In this document: positions 33,222 to 44,119 of the stretch, piece by piece
How the letters are laid out: every line of letters starts with the position of its first letter
How positions within the stretch are numbered: position 1 is the first letter of the stretch
NCBI GenBank assembly: GCA_015680685.1
Contig: MNCI01006946.1
Span: 338,725-402,724, forward strand
DNA length: 64,000 bases
Origin: Gnetum montanum
Lineage: Eukaryota; Streptophyta; Gnetopsida; Gnetales; Gnetaceae
Direction of reading: 5' to 3'
Notes under the pieces: model-generated
The model's database searches: none
The model's input: only the letters and a program-made list of their open reading frames with translations
Told to the model about the DNA's origin: nothing
Program-made: the position numbers and the translations under genes

Positions 33222-33491
33222 CCTTAGTAACCTCCATTGCTTGGGATTGTCTAATCTTCACAATTGTCTTCATGCCATCATAAGATGTTTTATCTATCTT
33301 TGAGTAGTCGTGTCATGGTGTTCAATTTTGTGTCATGAACATCCCAATTTTTTGCAATGTTGTTAATTTGTACACTCGAGCACTCAGTTTTGGCAAGTTA
33401 GTTTGTTATGTCAAGAGTCAATCAATAATTACATACCTTTCCAATTTTGTAAAGGAACTCAAGGAAAAGTTCTCATTTAGTTATGGGTGTA

Positions 33492-34339
33492 TGATGAATA
33501 GTTGTTGTGTCATGTCAATAGGCCCCATCGATGTAGCTCTTGAATAAAGTCTATAAATATGTGTTCATCAGCCATGTTTATGGCATGTCTTGTAATAGTT
33601 GTAATAGAGCTCTTGCAATTTTGTCATTTGAGAGTTAGAATATTTCTCTGAGTGCTGCAGCATGAGTTAAAATGTGTATGGATCTTTATTTAAGCATTGT
33701 TACACCTGAACACATCAATGTGAATGACAATAAAGATGAGCCTTTTGATCAAACTTTGTAGCACTTAGAATAGATTAATGATTCATTTATGAATTTATTT
33801 ATTTTATTAATTATGCAATTAATTAAGCTAAATTAGATTTCAAGTGATTAGTTAATTAATTAAGCTAAATAGATTAGACACATAAGTATGATCGCTTTGA
33901 GCATAAACATGTATTCAATTGGTAATCCCAGTAGCATTATTGCTTGATTCACCTAGTAGCAAGCACTTGGTAATTCTAGTAGTGGATACGTGGGTTCAAG
34001 ACATGTACGAAAAGTGGGACCGGATGCTTATGTTAGGACCAATTAGATATTAGTTGATTAGTTAAATTAAATTAGTTCTTAAATTACTTCATTTCTCTAT
34101 TTTAAGCACCACGAACACAAAAAATAAAATAATAAAAATCATATATGTTGATTACACATAACCATACCATGTGCATCACAAGTGTAATTGAGAAGACAAT
34201 GAATGGCTATTAGGGAAAATTTCACTTCCGAGGATACTAGTGTACCGGAAGACTTAAAGTTCGCAAAATTTGATCAGATCGTGCAAGAACACTTCATAAT
34301 TCATATGGTTGGGCAAAGGGGTATCTTGATCACTCATCA
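33492..34339 (+). repeat. 3' LTR of the plus-strand gypsy element (848 bp)
   Basis: TGATGAATAG..ACTCATCA, aligned with 20850-21795 but about 100 bp shorter, chiefly because U3 keeps only one CCCCATCGATG unit instead of about six. The preceding ATGGGTGTA is the decayed polypurine tract; other copies read ATGGGGGTA or ATGAGGGTA there. Confidence 0.85.
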
Positions 34340-34344
34340 ATTAC

Positions 34345-34653
34345 TATCCATGCAAATATGTCCAAGTATATCTACACTTGAATAAAATGTCATACAATCT
34401 AATAATTCGATTCTACGAGCACTAAGAGGGATAATATTCTAACTCTTGAAAGAAGAAAGTGCAAGAATTCAACTAAGGCTACAACTAAAGGATGTCATAA
34501 ATACAAGGGGTGTGCATATTTATATAGGTAATGACTATGTCAACATTGACATATCTATGTCAACACATCTTAATATGCATCAATGGGGATATGTCAATGG
34601 GGCTACATTGATAAGCATGCATCAACATAGTCTATATTATTGATGGTTCATCA
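34345..34653 (-). mobile_element. Solo gypsy LTR, right part (its U3 side)
   Basis: Continues the LTR interrupted at 20849. Landmarks are AGAGGGATAATATTCTAACTC, GGATGTCATAAAT, reversed TATA box at 34517-34524, degenerate ATCAATG-type U3 units, and terminus GGTTCATCA. Its collinearity with the other minus-orientation LTRs shows that the plus-strand element inserted into it. Confidence 0.75.
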
Positions 34654-35150
34654 TGTATCAAAATTTATTATATCATTTGCATTATATTGTACCCATTTAC
34701 CCTCATTAGATGCAAACTCATCTATTTTAGATCCTTGTATGTATCATTCTAATTTTTCTGTTTGAGATTTGTGATTTGGTTTAAAGATTTTTTTTCCTTA
34801 AAATTCTAGTTGTATAAGAAAGAGATTGCAAATCAACATTGTTCTTCAAGATTTAAACACATTAAAGGGAACCTAGGAAAGGTGAAGATTTGAATAACCC
34901 CTATGAAGTAGACTAGGTTCAAGCTAAACCACTATAAAATCTTGGTATGCACTTTCTTGGTTTTATTTCTTGCATTTTATTTTGCATCCAAAATAGATTT
35001 ATTCTTTTCTCTAATTTCATAAGAATGATGTGAAAGTTTGCTAGATAAATTTCATGGTGGAATAATTCTTAAATTTGCAAAGATGTCCTATTCACCCTCC
35101 TCCACCTCCCCTCCCTCTAGGGTGTCCATTTCGATCCAAACATGTGATTA
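34654..35150 (+). mobile_element. Probable 3' end of a Ty1-copia LTR
   Basis: The stretch 35086-35140 has the CTATTCACCCTCCTCC...CTCTAGGGTGTCC..GATCCAA form typical of SIRE/Maximus-type copia LTR ends. It is followed by a word that could be a ruined initiator-Met primer site (TGTGATTATAAAG). No gag follows, so it is a fragment or solo LTR whose start I cannot place. Confidence 0.4.
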
Positions 35151-35869
35151 TAAAGACATGTGACCCATGCCTAAATGTGCTCCTCTAATTAATGGCCAAG
35201 TTCCATAATTTTACATGATTAATTAATTATTTCTAATAAAATTCATGAATGAAGACTAATTCTTCCTTGTTGAGTGATGTTGTTCCTAATACGATGACTA
35301 ATTAGTCTCATTGTGGTAAGTCCAGGATGATATAATGTAATATTAGTAGAAAGAGAATTGGACTTGGTTTGAAATCTTGATAAATAGGGATACTAATAAT
35401 TTTAGTCATGCCTATACACAAGATCCATTCTGACCATGATCAGGTATCTCAAGTTCCACTTCTTTTATTTTTTTTGATTTCATCTCATCTCACTACCATG
35501 TTTCAATTATGAATTTAGTGTTTTTGTGTAGCATAGTGCAAGATTGCACCTATGATAATTGAATGTGTATATTGGAACAAAGATATGATTTACATTTTGT
35601 TCTTTAAGTGCCTATAGATGCTTATGAGAATGGTTATATAGGGACATTGAAAAATTAACAAACATCTATTTTTAAATATACTAAGCTAATAGACAATAAT
35701 AGTAATGAAATTTAATTATTAATAATTTAAAATTATCTTATGCCATTAATTTTTGATTCTTCCAACATTTGATCCAAACCAAAGGATTAGAAGGGCCAAA
35801 GTTATTATGAAATATTTTCAAAAATTAAAAATTAATCCTTAATGATTATCTGTGACATCCAAGTAAGTT
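35151..35869. other. AT-rich stretch without a recognised gene
   Basis: No open frame of note, no repeat and no LTR terminus was recognised. Confidence 0.4.
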
Positions 35870-37900
35870 CCTAGAATAGGAAGAGTCTTACAACCACAAG
35901 AAAAATGACCAAGAGTAGAATATGGTATAGGAACAAGATGAGGTAGAGATCAATCATAACAATCCCATGTAAAAGGAGAAAGCTAAGAAGAATAAGAAGC
36001 ATAATCAAGGTATGCCCATCAATCTCTACTAGAAACCTAGAAATCCAAACAAGCAAAAGAATTAGTACCACTTGTACCAGAAGCTAGCAAACAAGTTACA
36101 CTCTTAGAGGATTATGTTAGAGACATTAGGAACAAGCCCATTATGACCAACATTATTGATGAATTGAACTTTAGTTCATTCTTATAATTTGTACCATAAG
36201 AAGTTAAGGAATATTTTTAGTCTCTTACTCCATTGAAACTATTGTTGCAATGTTGGAATTTCCCAACATTGATATACAAATAGTTTTGGTATCTACTTAC
36301 TTTAATATAGAAATAAGAAATCTATAATTGAAAAAAAAAACCTTATCAAGAAAAAAGAAAGACATTTGAATCCTTATCATTGGTTGAAAGGATATACTTC
36401 AAAATAGGGACTTATCATATTTACCCTAAGCATTAAAAAAGAATATTAACTTATGCAAAATGAAGGAGTGCTATCCAAAGTGAGAGATATATAGAAAACA
36501 TGGCTCATCTTCTTTTTCTAGAGATAAAAAGACGATTTAAGTAGAATAAATCAAGCAAACAACACTGCCATTTCCTTGTTTGATTAGGAAGTTATACATA
36601 AGAATTGGCATCATAAGATATATCAATGATAAAATTAGAGTATTGTCAAATGCATCCTATGCCAAAGTGATTTAGTACCTTCAAGAATAGATCAAGAAGT
36701 GCCACAAAGCATACTAGTAGTAGAAACTAGTGATGGAGGACCTACCATCCATTTTTCTACAACACATTAAGGAGTATACAAATCCTCCATAAGCCATTGA
36801 AAACAACTATCTAAGGTTGTTAATTGAAGAATAAGAGATATTACTATAGATCAACCAAAAGTATCCTCAAACCCTCAAACTAGGTAAATTAGAGAAACTA
36901 TTATCAAAGATGATTGGACCACTTAGATATTTGGAATGCTACTACATTTCAAGTGATAGTTAAACTAGGAGAGGAACCCATAGTTGTAGTTATGTAGCAT
37001 GAAAAAGAATAAGGAGCTACAAAATTGATAATAGATCATATCAATAAAGTTTTCAATGTACTCCCTTTATCTTCTATAGAGTTTATAAGCTTACAAGATG
37101 TGTAAGTAACAACTGGTATAATGAAAATTATCAACATGAAAATGCATTAAAGAAATTGATGCAAATAAGACAAATCATTTGAGATGTCTTTGACATTCCT
37201 GAGGATATTACAGTCACGTAATCTAAGTTGATCACTACAAAGGAAAAGCTGGCAATTATTGAATCTAGATTACAACAAGTTGAGTTAGAAATCTAGAGAT
37301 TGCAAAATAAAATATCCCAACTCACCCCTGCTTTAAAATCCTACATGGCATGTTGCACCAAAATTATTGGAATAATTTAAAACTAAACATGTTAATAATC
37401 CTATGATTAAGTAGCATCAACTGGAGATAAAATGAGATTAAGCAACATGAAATGCATTAACAACACACATAAATACTTATGCACATGTTAAGACCATCAA
37501 CATGTTAAAAGAAGAAAATAGAAATCTTACTACAGAAATCAGAAAATTAGTCAAAGTTGAAATAGAAAAAGATGAGCTAGAGGAAATTCTCAATTATCTC
37601 CAAGAGCAATTTGCATGAGTAAGCCTAGATAGTAATAACTTGACTAGAGAGAACAATAACCTTTCCATGGAAGAAGTCCATGTAATCAAATAAAAATTTT
37701 CAATTGATATTAGTACGTGGCAAAATTAGACTAAGAAACATTAGAAACTCAAGGAGCATTTTAGGGACCAAGTTGGTAGGAAGAATGTTAAAGATTTGGT
37801 ATATTCTAGCAAGTTTAACATACTAGTTAGAGTCTATATTTAGTCACATCATGACCTTTTGTATACATCATCATGGTCTCTTAAATAATAATAACTATTA
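35870..37900 (+). pseudogene. Older copy of the coiled-coil ORF from a gypsy element
   Basis: Broken plus-strand frames keep the coiled-coil part of the 30241-33221 ORF. At 37170-37330 the translation RQII.DVFDIPEDITVT.SKL and the following IIESRLQQVELEI align with QLLQNVFNLLDSIIATQSELL and the Leu/Glu heptads there. Stops are denser than in the other copies, so it is probably the oldest. The outer minus-strand gypsy element begins just after it at 37974. LTRs and pol of this copy are not seen. Confidence 0.5.
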
Positions 37901-37973
37901 ATTTCATCTGTTGCTTCTTTAGATATAATTATTCCATTATAATTAGATCAATGTTGAACTTGGTCTTCTTAGT

Positions 37974-38846
37974 TGATAAGCAACAAGTATACCCTACACC
38001 CAACCATATGAATCACTAGCGCTCACTCAGTGATTTGGTCAAATTTCAAAGACTTTAGGTTTCTTCATACACTAGTTCTAGGAGATGAAACTAACCGTTG
38101 CAATCATTATCTTCCTAGTATCACTTATGAAGTTCAAGGGTATGGTTTAGTGTAACAGAGGTATGTGACTTTTATCATTTTGTCTTTTATGTTCTAAGTC
38201 ATCTAAGAATAAAGAATAAAGTATTTAATTGCTAAATTAATTTAACAACTAGCTAATATTTAACTAATCCTAATATAAGCATCCATTCTCACTTTCTGTA
38301 CACATCTTGAACATGTATAGTGCCACTGGGTTACCAAATGTTAAGCATTACTAGGATTACCAAGCGTTAGTTGTATGCTAGAAGTGGTCATACTTATGTT
38401 TACTATTTAATCACTATTAATTAGTTAATTGCTTAAAACATTAAAGGAAATTTCTAGAATATTACATGCATAAAGAAAATAATTAATCTAGTTCAAGTGC
38501 TACAATGTTTGATTAGAAAGCTCATCTTTATTACCGCACACACTTAAATGCTTAGGTACAACAATGTTGGAATAAAGATCTATATACTCTTTAACTCTTA
38601 CTAAAAGCACTCAAAAAATATTTTAACTTTTGAGAGGGAAAATTACAAGAACTTTGTTACAACTATGAAAAATATGTCATAAATGTGGTAGGTAAGTGCA
38701 CATTTATAGGCAAAATAGGGTGCCCTATCGACGAGTACACATCAATGGGTCAAACCCTGCATCGATGAGATCACATCAATGAGATCCCATCAATGGGATC
38801 ATGTTGATAGCATCCTGTCAATGCGGCCAAACCATGCAACTCATCA
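37974..38846 (-). repeat. 3' LTR of the outer minus-strand element (873 bp)
   Basis: TGATAAGC..AACTCATCA on the plus strand, collinear with 58488-59370. TATAAATG reads on the minus strand at 38708-38701. Degenerate CATTGATG/CATCGATG units fill the U3 at 38720-38820. The adjacent TACCCTCATGATTAAAT is the polypurine-tract side. Confidence 0.85.
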
Positions 38847-39065
38847 TACCCTCATGATTAAATAAAAATTCATCCTTGAGTTCTTTACAAAATTGGGAAG
38901 GTATGAAATTATTAACTAACAAAACAAAACACACAAACAACACAATAAAAATTGAGTGCCTGAGTGTACAGTTTACAATCATTACAAAATTTTTGATATT
39001 CATGACAACAAAATTAAACACTAGAATATAATTGAAAAATGCAATTCCTTTGACGGTGAAGAAGA

Positions 39066-41880
39066 TCAAATAGTCCCATGCAATGGAGGCTCCAAAGGCT
39101 CCAAAGAACCTTCTCTTACTTTTGGTGCACGTGGTGGTTGTGGTTGTCCTGCAATAGCTGGAACTTCTGATGGAAGACTAAAGATGTCCAAAAGTACCTT
39201 CATCTTCTCCTCCTTACTTTGAGGATCATTCACACTCCACACGACATGACTAATGTGGGCCAAAATGGAAACACCCCACGAATAGGCCATTGGAGGGAAC
39301 AACTCCTTTACATTTAGGAACTACACTATGATTGCATTCTATAGCTCTAGGTAATCATTCATCTTTTTGGCTAGGTTCTCAGTAATTGATCATTAATTAG
39401 TGAACTTTGCCTTGAGAACCTTAAGCTCAACATTTACAATCTCAAGCTTCTGCTTGGCCTCTTTATAATGCTTGAACTCTTCCACATATAACAAGTATGA
39501 GCTAGCCACTTGTTTCTCCAATTCTAACAACAACCTTTCGGTAATTACAATCACTAGGTTTACATACCAAAGATTGGCAAGCTCCATGTACTCTATCATC
39601 TTCTCGATCTACAACTATTTTAGGTAGATTTTAGCCTTGTTATACATGTTCATTCCATCAAAGATAGGCTACCACATGTCACCTCCTTATTGGAGCTACT
39701 AGAGGGCCTCATTTACTTTTTCCTTTGTCAGTTAGATTTTCTTTTTGTTGATTTCTTTCTACAATCCCACCTAGTTCCTATAGTGATTCTTCACTCTCTC
39801 AAACTTTAGGACCTCATTCTTCCAAGAAACAATCTCGATTGCAAATTTTCGATGTAAGGCATAGACTTTCTCCATGGAGAGGTTTCTATTTTTTTATGCT
39901 AATCTCATTAATTCAGTGTTCACCCTAGCTAGCTACTCCTACTATTGATGGATAAAATCTACCATCTACTACTTCTACACACCAACATTCCACAAGTGAT
40001 GATTCTCTACAGTTAGAATCTCATTCTCCTGACATATCTGGGCTAGGTCCTTTTGGATGTTATGCATTGTGACATTGGCCAAGGACTAGTTTACAACCAT
40101 CTCCTTTGCATTCTCAACCTTTTTGATCTTGTCCTAAAGCTATTTTAAAGCTTCATTTGGTGTTAGTTCTAGGTTGAGAAACATAGGATCAGCAAGGTAG
40201 GTCCTTAATTTAGCAACCTCCATAGCCAAGTGTTTGTTTTGTGCTCTAGTTATTTCCAGTTTCCTTTGGATTATGATGCATTTTCCCCTCACTTCTAATA
40301 GATTTGACTAGGTTACAGTGATGGTATCTAGAAGATTGAAGGCATTTGGAATCAATTGCTCAGTTCCCACTAGTCAATCTAGCACTTCCTCATGCTGGGC
40401 TACACTCAATCTACCACTAATGGTACCTGTAGATGTCTACACATCTCTTAGTATAGAAACATCTAGGATAGACATCATAAGCGCATTAAGTGCTTTCACA
40501 ATTCTATTAAAAACTACCTTAGCTGCTATCTTTAGCCCATGGTGCTACATCACCAAGATAGTTACCTCTTCACCCTCCTCCAAACATACTAAAAAGGTAG
40601 CAACATTCTAAGAGATTTCTAAGAATTACTACTATTGTGAGAGAGATACCATTACCTCTATAGCACTAGGATTTGACCTTATGGGTAGCTACATTCATTG
40701 GGTTAAGAAAATTGTCCCACCACCTTCCATCTGACTTATTGTTTGGGCCACTTCATTAAGGTGGTTCATTGTTGGGCAATACAAAGATGGATCACCACCA
40801 CTCGTTCCTACTTACTACTTCTGCTACCATAAGAGCTACTCTCAGATTTTATGCATGCACTAATTGGCAATGCAAGCCTATAATGTTATTTCATGAGTGG
40901 GTGGTGGAGGTTGTTGTTACTGCTCCTCTTCTTAAATGACTTTGGCAAGCATCTTTTCCTTCATCATTTCTACCCAAGAGATGGTTGGATCTCATTGGAT
41001 AGTGTGTTATGCCTCCCCTCTTACATAACTTTCTGATGAGGCATGGAAAAGGGAGTGCCTTCCTTCCACGTTTATTTTCCTTAAAGAGCTTCTCTATCTC
41101 AAGATAAATTAGCTATGGAAGGTTAACTAGGAATTTACCGCTTTAAGAGGCATAAGTGGAGAAGGCTATGATTTTTCTTAGCCTCACCATTGGATTGAGG
41201 TGAAAGGCCACAATCTTGAAATATGCACATTCCACCATGTTTAGTGCATCGAACTCCTTGTAGTCCACTCCATAACACTACTGCATCCATTCCTTTTTGA
41301 TGCCAGGATCTACCTATGTTGGAATTTTAACAATATTTGCCCCAGTTTTTGGTAATCCAAGGGCCTCAACAATGGCTTTCGCTGAGGAGGACACTAAAAT
41401 GTCTTTAATCTTGATTGTTGAATTGGCCTACCGATTATTCCAGATTATGTCTCTTTCATGTACCACTCCCCACTGGAAGTGATTATGGGCCACATGGGAG
41501 ACTTCTACAATTGAGCTTTAAGTTCTAGAGGTGTGAAATTTAAGAAAGGTCCAAAGTTTAATTCTTGGAGCATAGATTTTTGGACCTTCTTGTTCACAAT
41601 CTACTTGAGGTAGGCCTTCATCAAGGTGACCTCAAGGTTTGGTCTAGTTTTTGGTGCCTCATCTTGGGGAAACTATTCCATTGCAACCACTTCTTTGGGA
41701 ATCTATCAGACAAATTCCACTTTGGGATCCTCTCGAAGAGTTCCCATTGCATGGGTTTTTATTTGCTCATGGGATTGTTCTTGGCCCCTTCTAATTCATG
41801 ATCATTTGTCCCTTGGTTGGGACAGTCTCCCTTCCTACGTGTGCTTCCCTTTAGGTTCCATCCATGGTCACAAAAAAACC
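39066..41880 (-). pseudogene. Extra coiled-coil ORF of the outer element
   Basis: Homologous to 30241-33221. The C-terminus (ISHVVWSVNDPQSKEEKMKVLLDIFSLPSE, here split to stay short: key words WSVNDP and SKEEKMK) is open for 78 codons at 39302-39066. The middle is coiled coil (LLLELEKQVASSYLLYVEEF at 39599-39393), and the N-terminal region lies near 41880, where EPKGKHT matches APKGKHT. Several stops and frame breaks occur. The last 78 codons are unusually well kept compared with the rest. Confidence 0.6.
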
Positions 41881-42230
41881 AAGGATTAGCATATAATGTG
41901 TAACTTATAACCTTCAAGTACCTTATCCTATTGGGAGGTTGCACTTATGTTAAGTTTTGACTATGGAAGATTAATTATTTTATTATTATTTTAATGTTAT
42001 TTCATTCTTAATGTCACCGGAGCTTTTTGGAGGGGTTTAACTCTCATAATTTGATGTTTCAATGTTGGTTTCTTAGTTTAACCTTTGTGGGAATTAGAAA
42101 AATTTTGGAAAAAAAAATTTATCAAAAACTTAAGGTTTGTGACCCCCATGACGAAGATCTTATGAACCTTTTGGTTTTGGCATGTCAAAACATTAAGAAA
42201 ATTGGAAGACAAAGGTTGTTTGTATGTGTG
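41881..42230 (-). other. Post-pol spacer of the outer gypsy element up to the copia junction
   Basis: Read on the minus strand it aligns with about 29.86-30.24 kb of the plus element (GTTACACATTATAT, TAATAAAATAAT, CTCCCACAAAGGTT-type words). Homology fades between 42150 and 42250, which places the left copia boundary only approximately. Confidence 0.55.
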
Positions 42231-42269
42231 TGTAGTTGTTGTGCTTGCAAGACAAGAACTTGGATTGAG

Positions 42270-43306
42270 TAAGGTTATGAACAAAGAATGAAGAATTCAT
42301 CATGCAAAGGAAGATGAAGAAAGACATATCTAAGAAGAAATAGACATCTTGGTAGAGTTGGAATAAACATAGACAAAAATATCTTCAAAAATTGCAAGAT
42401 TTCTTTCTTAGATAAAGATGTCTTTCACGAGGCAAAGATGTCTTTATAGAATGCAAACCAAGTTCAAAAAGATGTCTTTCATAAGACAAAGACGTCTTCA
42501 AGAATGGAGACTTTAGAAAGACATCTTTCCTAAGACAAAGATGTCTTTCTAGAATGGAGACTTCAGAAAGACATCTTGCAAGAAACAAAGTCATCTTCCA
42601 AGAATTGAAGGCAAGTTCAAAGAGACATCTCAGCCATGAGAAATACATCTTCCATTACTGTTAGTGACCATTGCCTAGACATTACATGAGTTCCAAGATG
42701 AATTTAGAAACACAACAATAATAAGAAGACTTGATGTGCATTGGGAAATGTGCAAGCCTTGTTGTATTCATTGTACAATCATTTGTAATCATTTAATTCT
42801 CTATTACTCCTCATTGTATTATCATTTTGGAATTGTAAAGTTTGTTATACCTAGTTGTACAAGGATCAGAAAACTAAGTTACAATTATCCCTTGTAATTC
42901 TTGTTCTTGTTACCTTGCAGAGTTGATATGCTTGCACTTATTGGGATCTTGCAAGATTGATTTGTTGGTGTTGCAGTACAACACTCTAGTGCAGAGCTCA
43001 AGATTGTAAAGGTTTTGGAAACCTTGAAACCACATTTTCAAGCTTGATGGGACCTTGTAGGGTTGAGTGATTAGTGCTATGTATAATACTCCAAAGTAGG
43101 GCTTAAAGACTATATAGGATGTGGATCCTTCAACCACATTTTGCAAGTAACAAAATCCAAAGGTATGTTAGCAATCTATCCTCTAAATGTGAAGTACCAA
43201 AGTTGGGGAACCACATAAATTTATGTGTGTTCTTTGTTTCATACAGGTTCAATTTGGGAAACTTATTCACCTCCCCCCCCCCCTACTATAACATTTATGA
43301 TCCACA
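42270..43306 (+). repeat. 5' LTR of the copia element
   Basis: It ends in the typical GGAAACTTATTCACCTCCCCC...GATCCACA immediately before the PBS, which fixes its 3' end. U3 holds the AAGACATCTTTC repeats (42400-42645). The start is uncertain. A C-run of 11 lies at 43273-43283. Confidence 0.55.
42400..42645. repeat. Alternating GATGTCTTTC / AAAGACATC repeats in the copia U3
   Basis: At least eight copies of a roughly 10-bp word occur in both orientations (for example GATGTCTTTC at 42418, 42438 and 42471, AAAGACATCTTTC near 42515, AAGACATCTTGC near 42568), so local hairpins can form. Similar words recur at 52188-52275, at the right end of the copia element. Confidence 0.7.
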
Positions 43307-43308
43307 AG

Positions 43309-43320
43309 TGGTATTAAAGC
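43309..43320 (+). other. Primer-binding site, initiator-Met type
   Basis: TGGTATTAAAGC matches the copia consensus TGGTATCAGAGC with two transitions and lies 2 bp after the LTR end. Confidence 0.7.
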
Positions 43321-43373
43321 CTAGTACTCTTCTTTATCATCATCAATTTCAAAAGTGAACAATTGAGGGAACC

Positions 43374-43570
43374 TCTTACATAAAGCCACCCATGTATGAT
43401 GGATTCAACTTCACCTATTAGAGAGTCAGAATGCAAGGACTTTTCAAATCCATGGACTTTGAAGCATGGGAGTGAATTCTAGAAGGCTACACTCCACCTA
43501 TCGATGGCACCACCAACATCATCAAGCCTCATAACAAATGGTCATAAGAGGAAAAGGAGTCTAAATTAGC
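43374..43570 (+). pseudogene. gag: copia gag, N-terminal part
   Basis: The frame reads KPPMYDGFNFTY.RVRMQGL then KSMDFEAWE and TPPIDGTTN, the start of plant copia gag (P-x-F-x-G-x-N-Y-x-x-W-x-x-K/R-M). Trp codons have become TAG or TGA. The frame stops at E-E-K-E-S-K-L-A, where gypsy LTR sequence takes over. The next part of gag resumes at 50495, with about 25-30 residues missing between. Confidence 0.7.
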
Positions 43571-44119
43571 TAGTGTTAGCAATCGTTCCCACTTACCGTA
43601 CACACCCTGAACCGATGCAACCGCGACTACCAAATGCTAATCATTGCTGGGATCACCACGCATAACACATGTGCTTGAAGTGGTCGTCCTGAGGCACTTA
43701 ACTACAAGAGAAGGGTTGAGAAGGAAAACAGTAAATAACAGGTAAGAAATAACAAGTAATAAATAACAATAATAAAATCCTATTCCATGCACTGCAAGGT
43801 TTATCCAAGGAGCTCATCTTTATTTCCGTACACAAACTTGTGCTCAGGCACAATGTTTGCTCGAATAAAGATCCATTCACTGTAGGACTCCTACTACGGG
43901 CACATGGAAAATATTCTATCTCTAGAGTGATCAATCTTCCAGAGTTTCCCTACTGTCTAGCCTAGGATGATAAAACAAGGGAGAGCTGCCTCTTATTTAT
44001 AGATATGACGGCGCACCGCGATATCACGTATGCGATATCGCGGGGGAGAATGTGATATCACGATGGTCGTGATATTGCATATGCGATATCATGGCCCATG
44101 CAATATCACATCCCATCAT
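43559..44119 (-). repeat. 3' LTR of the inner element, truncated
   Basis: Aligns with 49904-50494 of the 5' LTR. The outer 271 bp are missing. U3 holds about six GCGATATCGC-type palindromes (44010-44115), and TATAAATA reads on the minus strand at 44001-43994. The adjacent TACCCCCATGACTAAATG contains the polypurine tract (ATGGGGGTA on the minus strand). Confidence 0.8.

Larger units (their letters stand above)
20850..34339 (+). mobile_element. Degenerate 13.5-kb Ty3-gypsy element with extra ORF after pol
   Basis: Order on the plus strand: 5' LTR, PBS, gag, protease, RT, RNase H, integrase, T-rich spacer, extra coiled-coil ORF, 3' LTR. The near-matching target duplication ATTAT (20845-20849) / ATTAC (34340-34344) and the continuation of the split solo LTR on both sides fix both ends. 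The tRNA-Asp-type primer site and an additional ORF downstream of integrase resemble the Athila-like branch. The lineage is inferred, not tested. Every ORF is broken by many stops. Confidence 0.8.
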
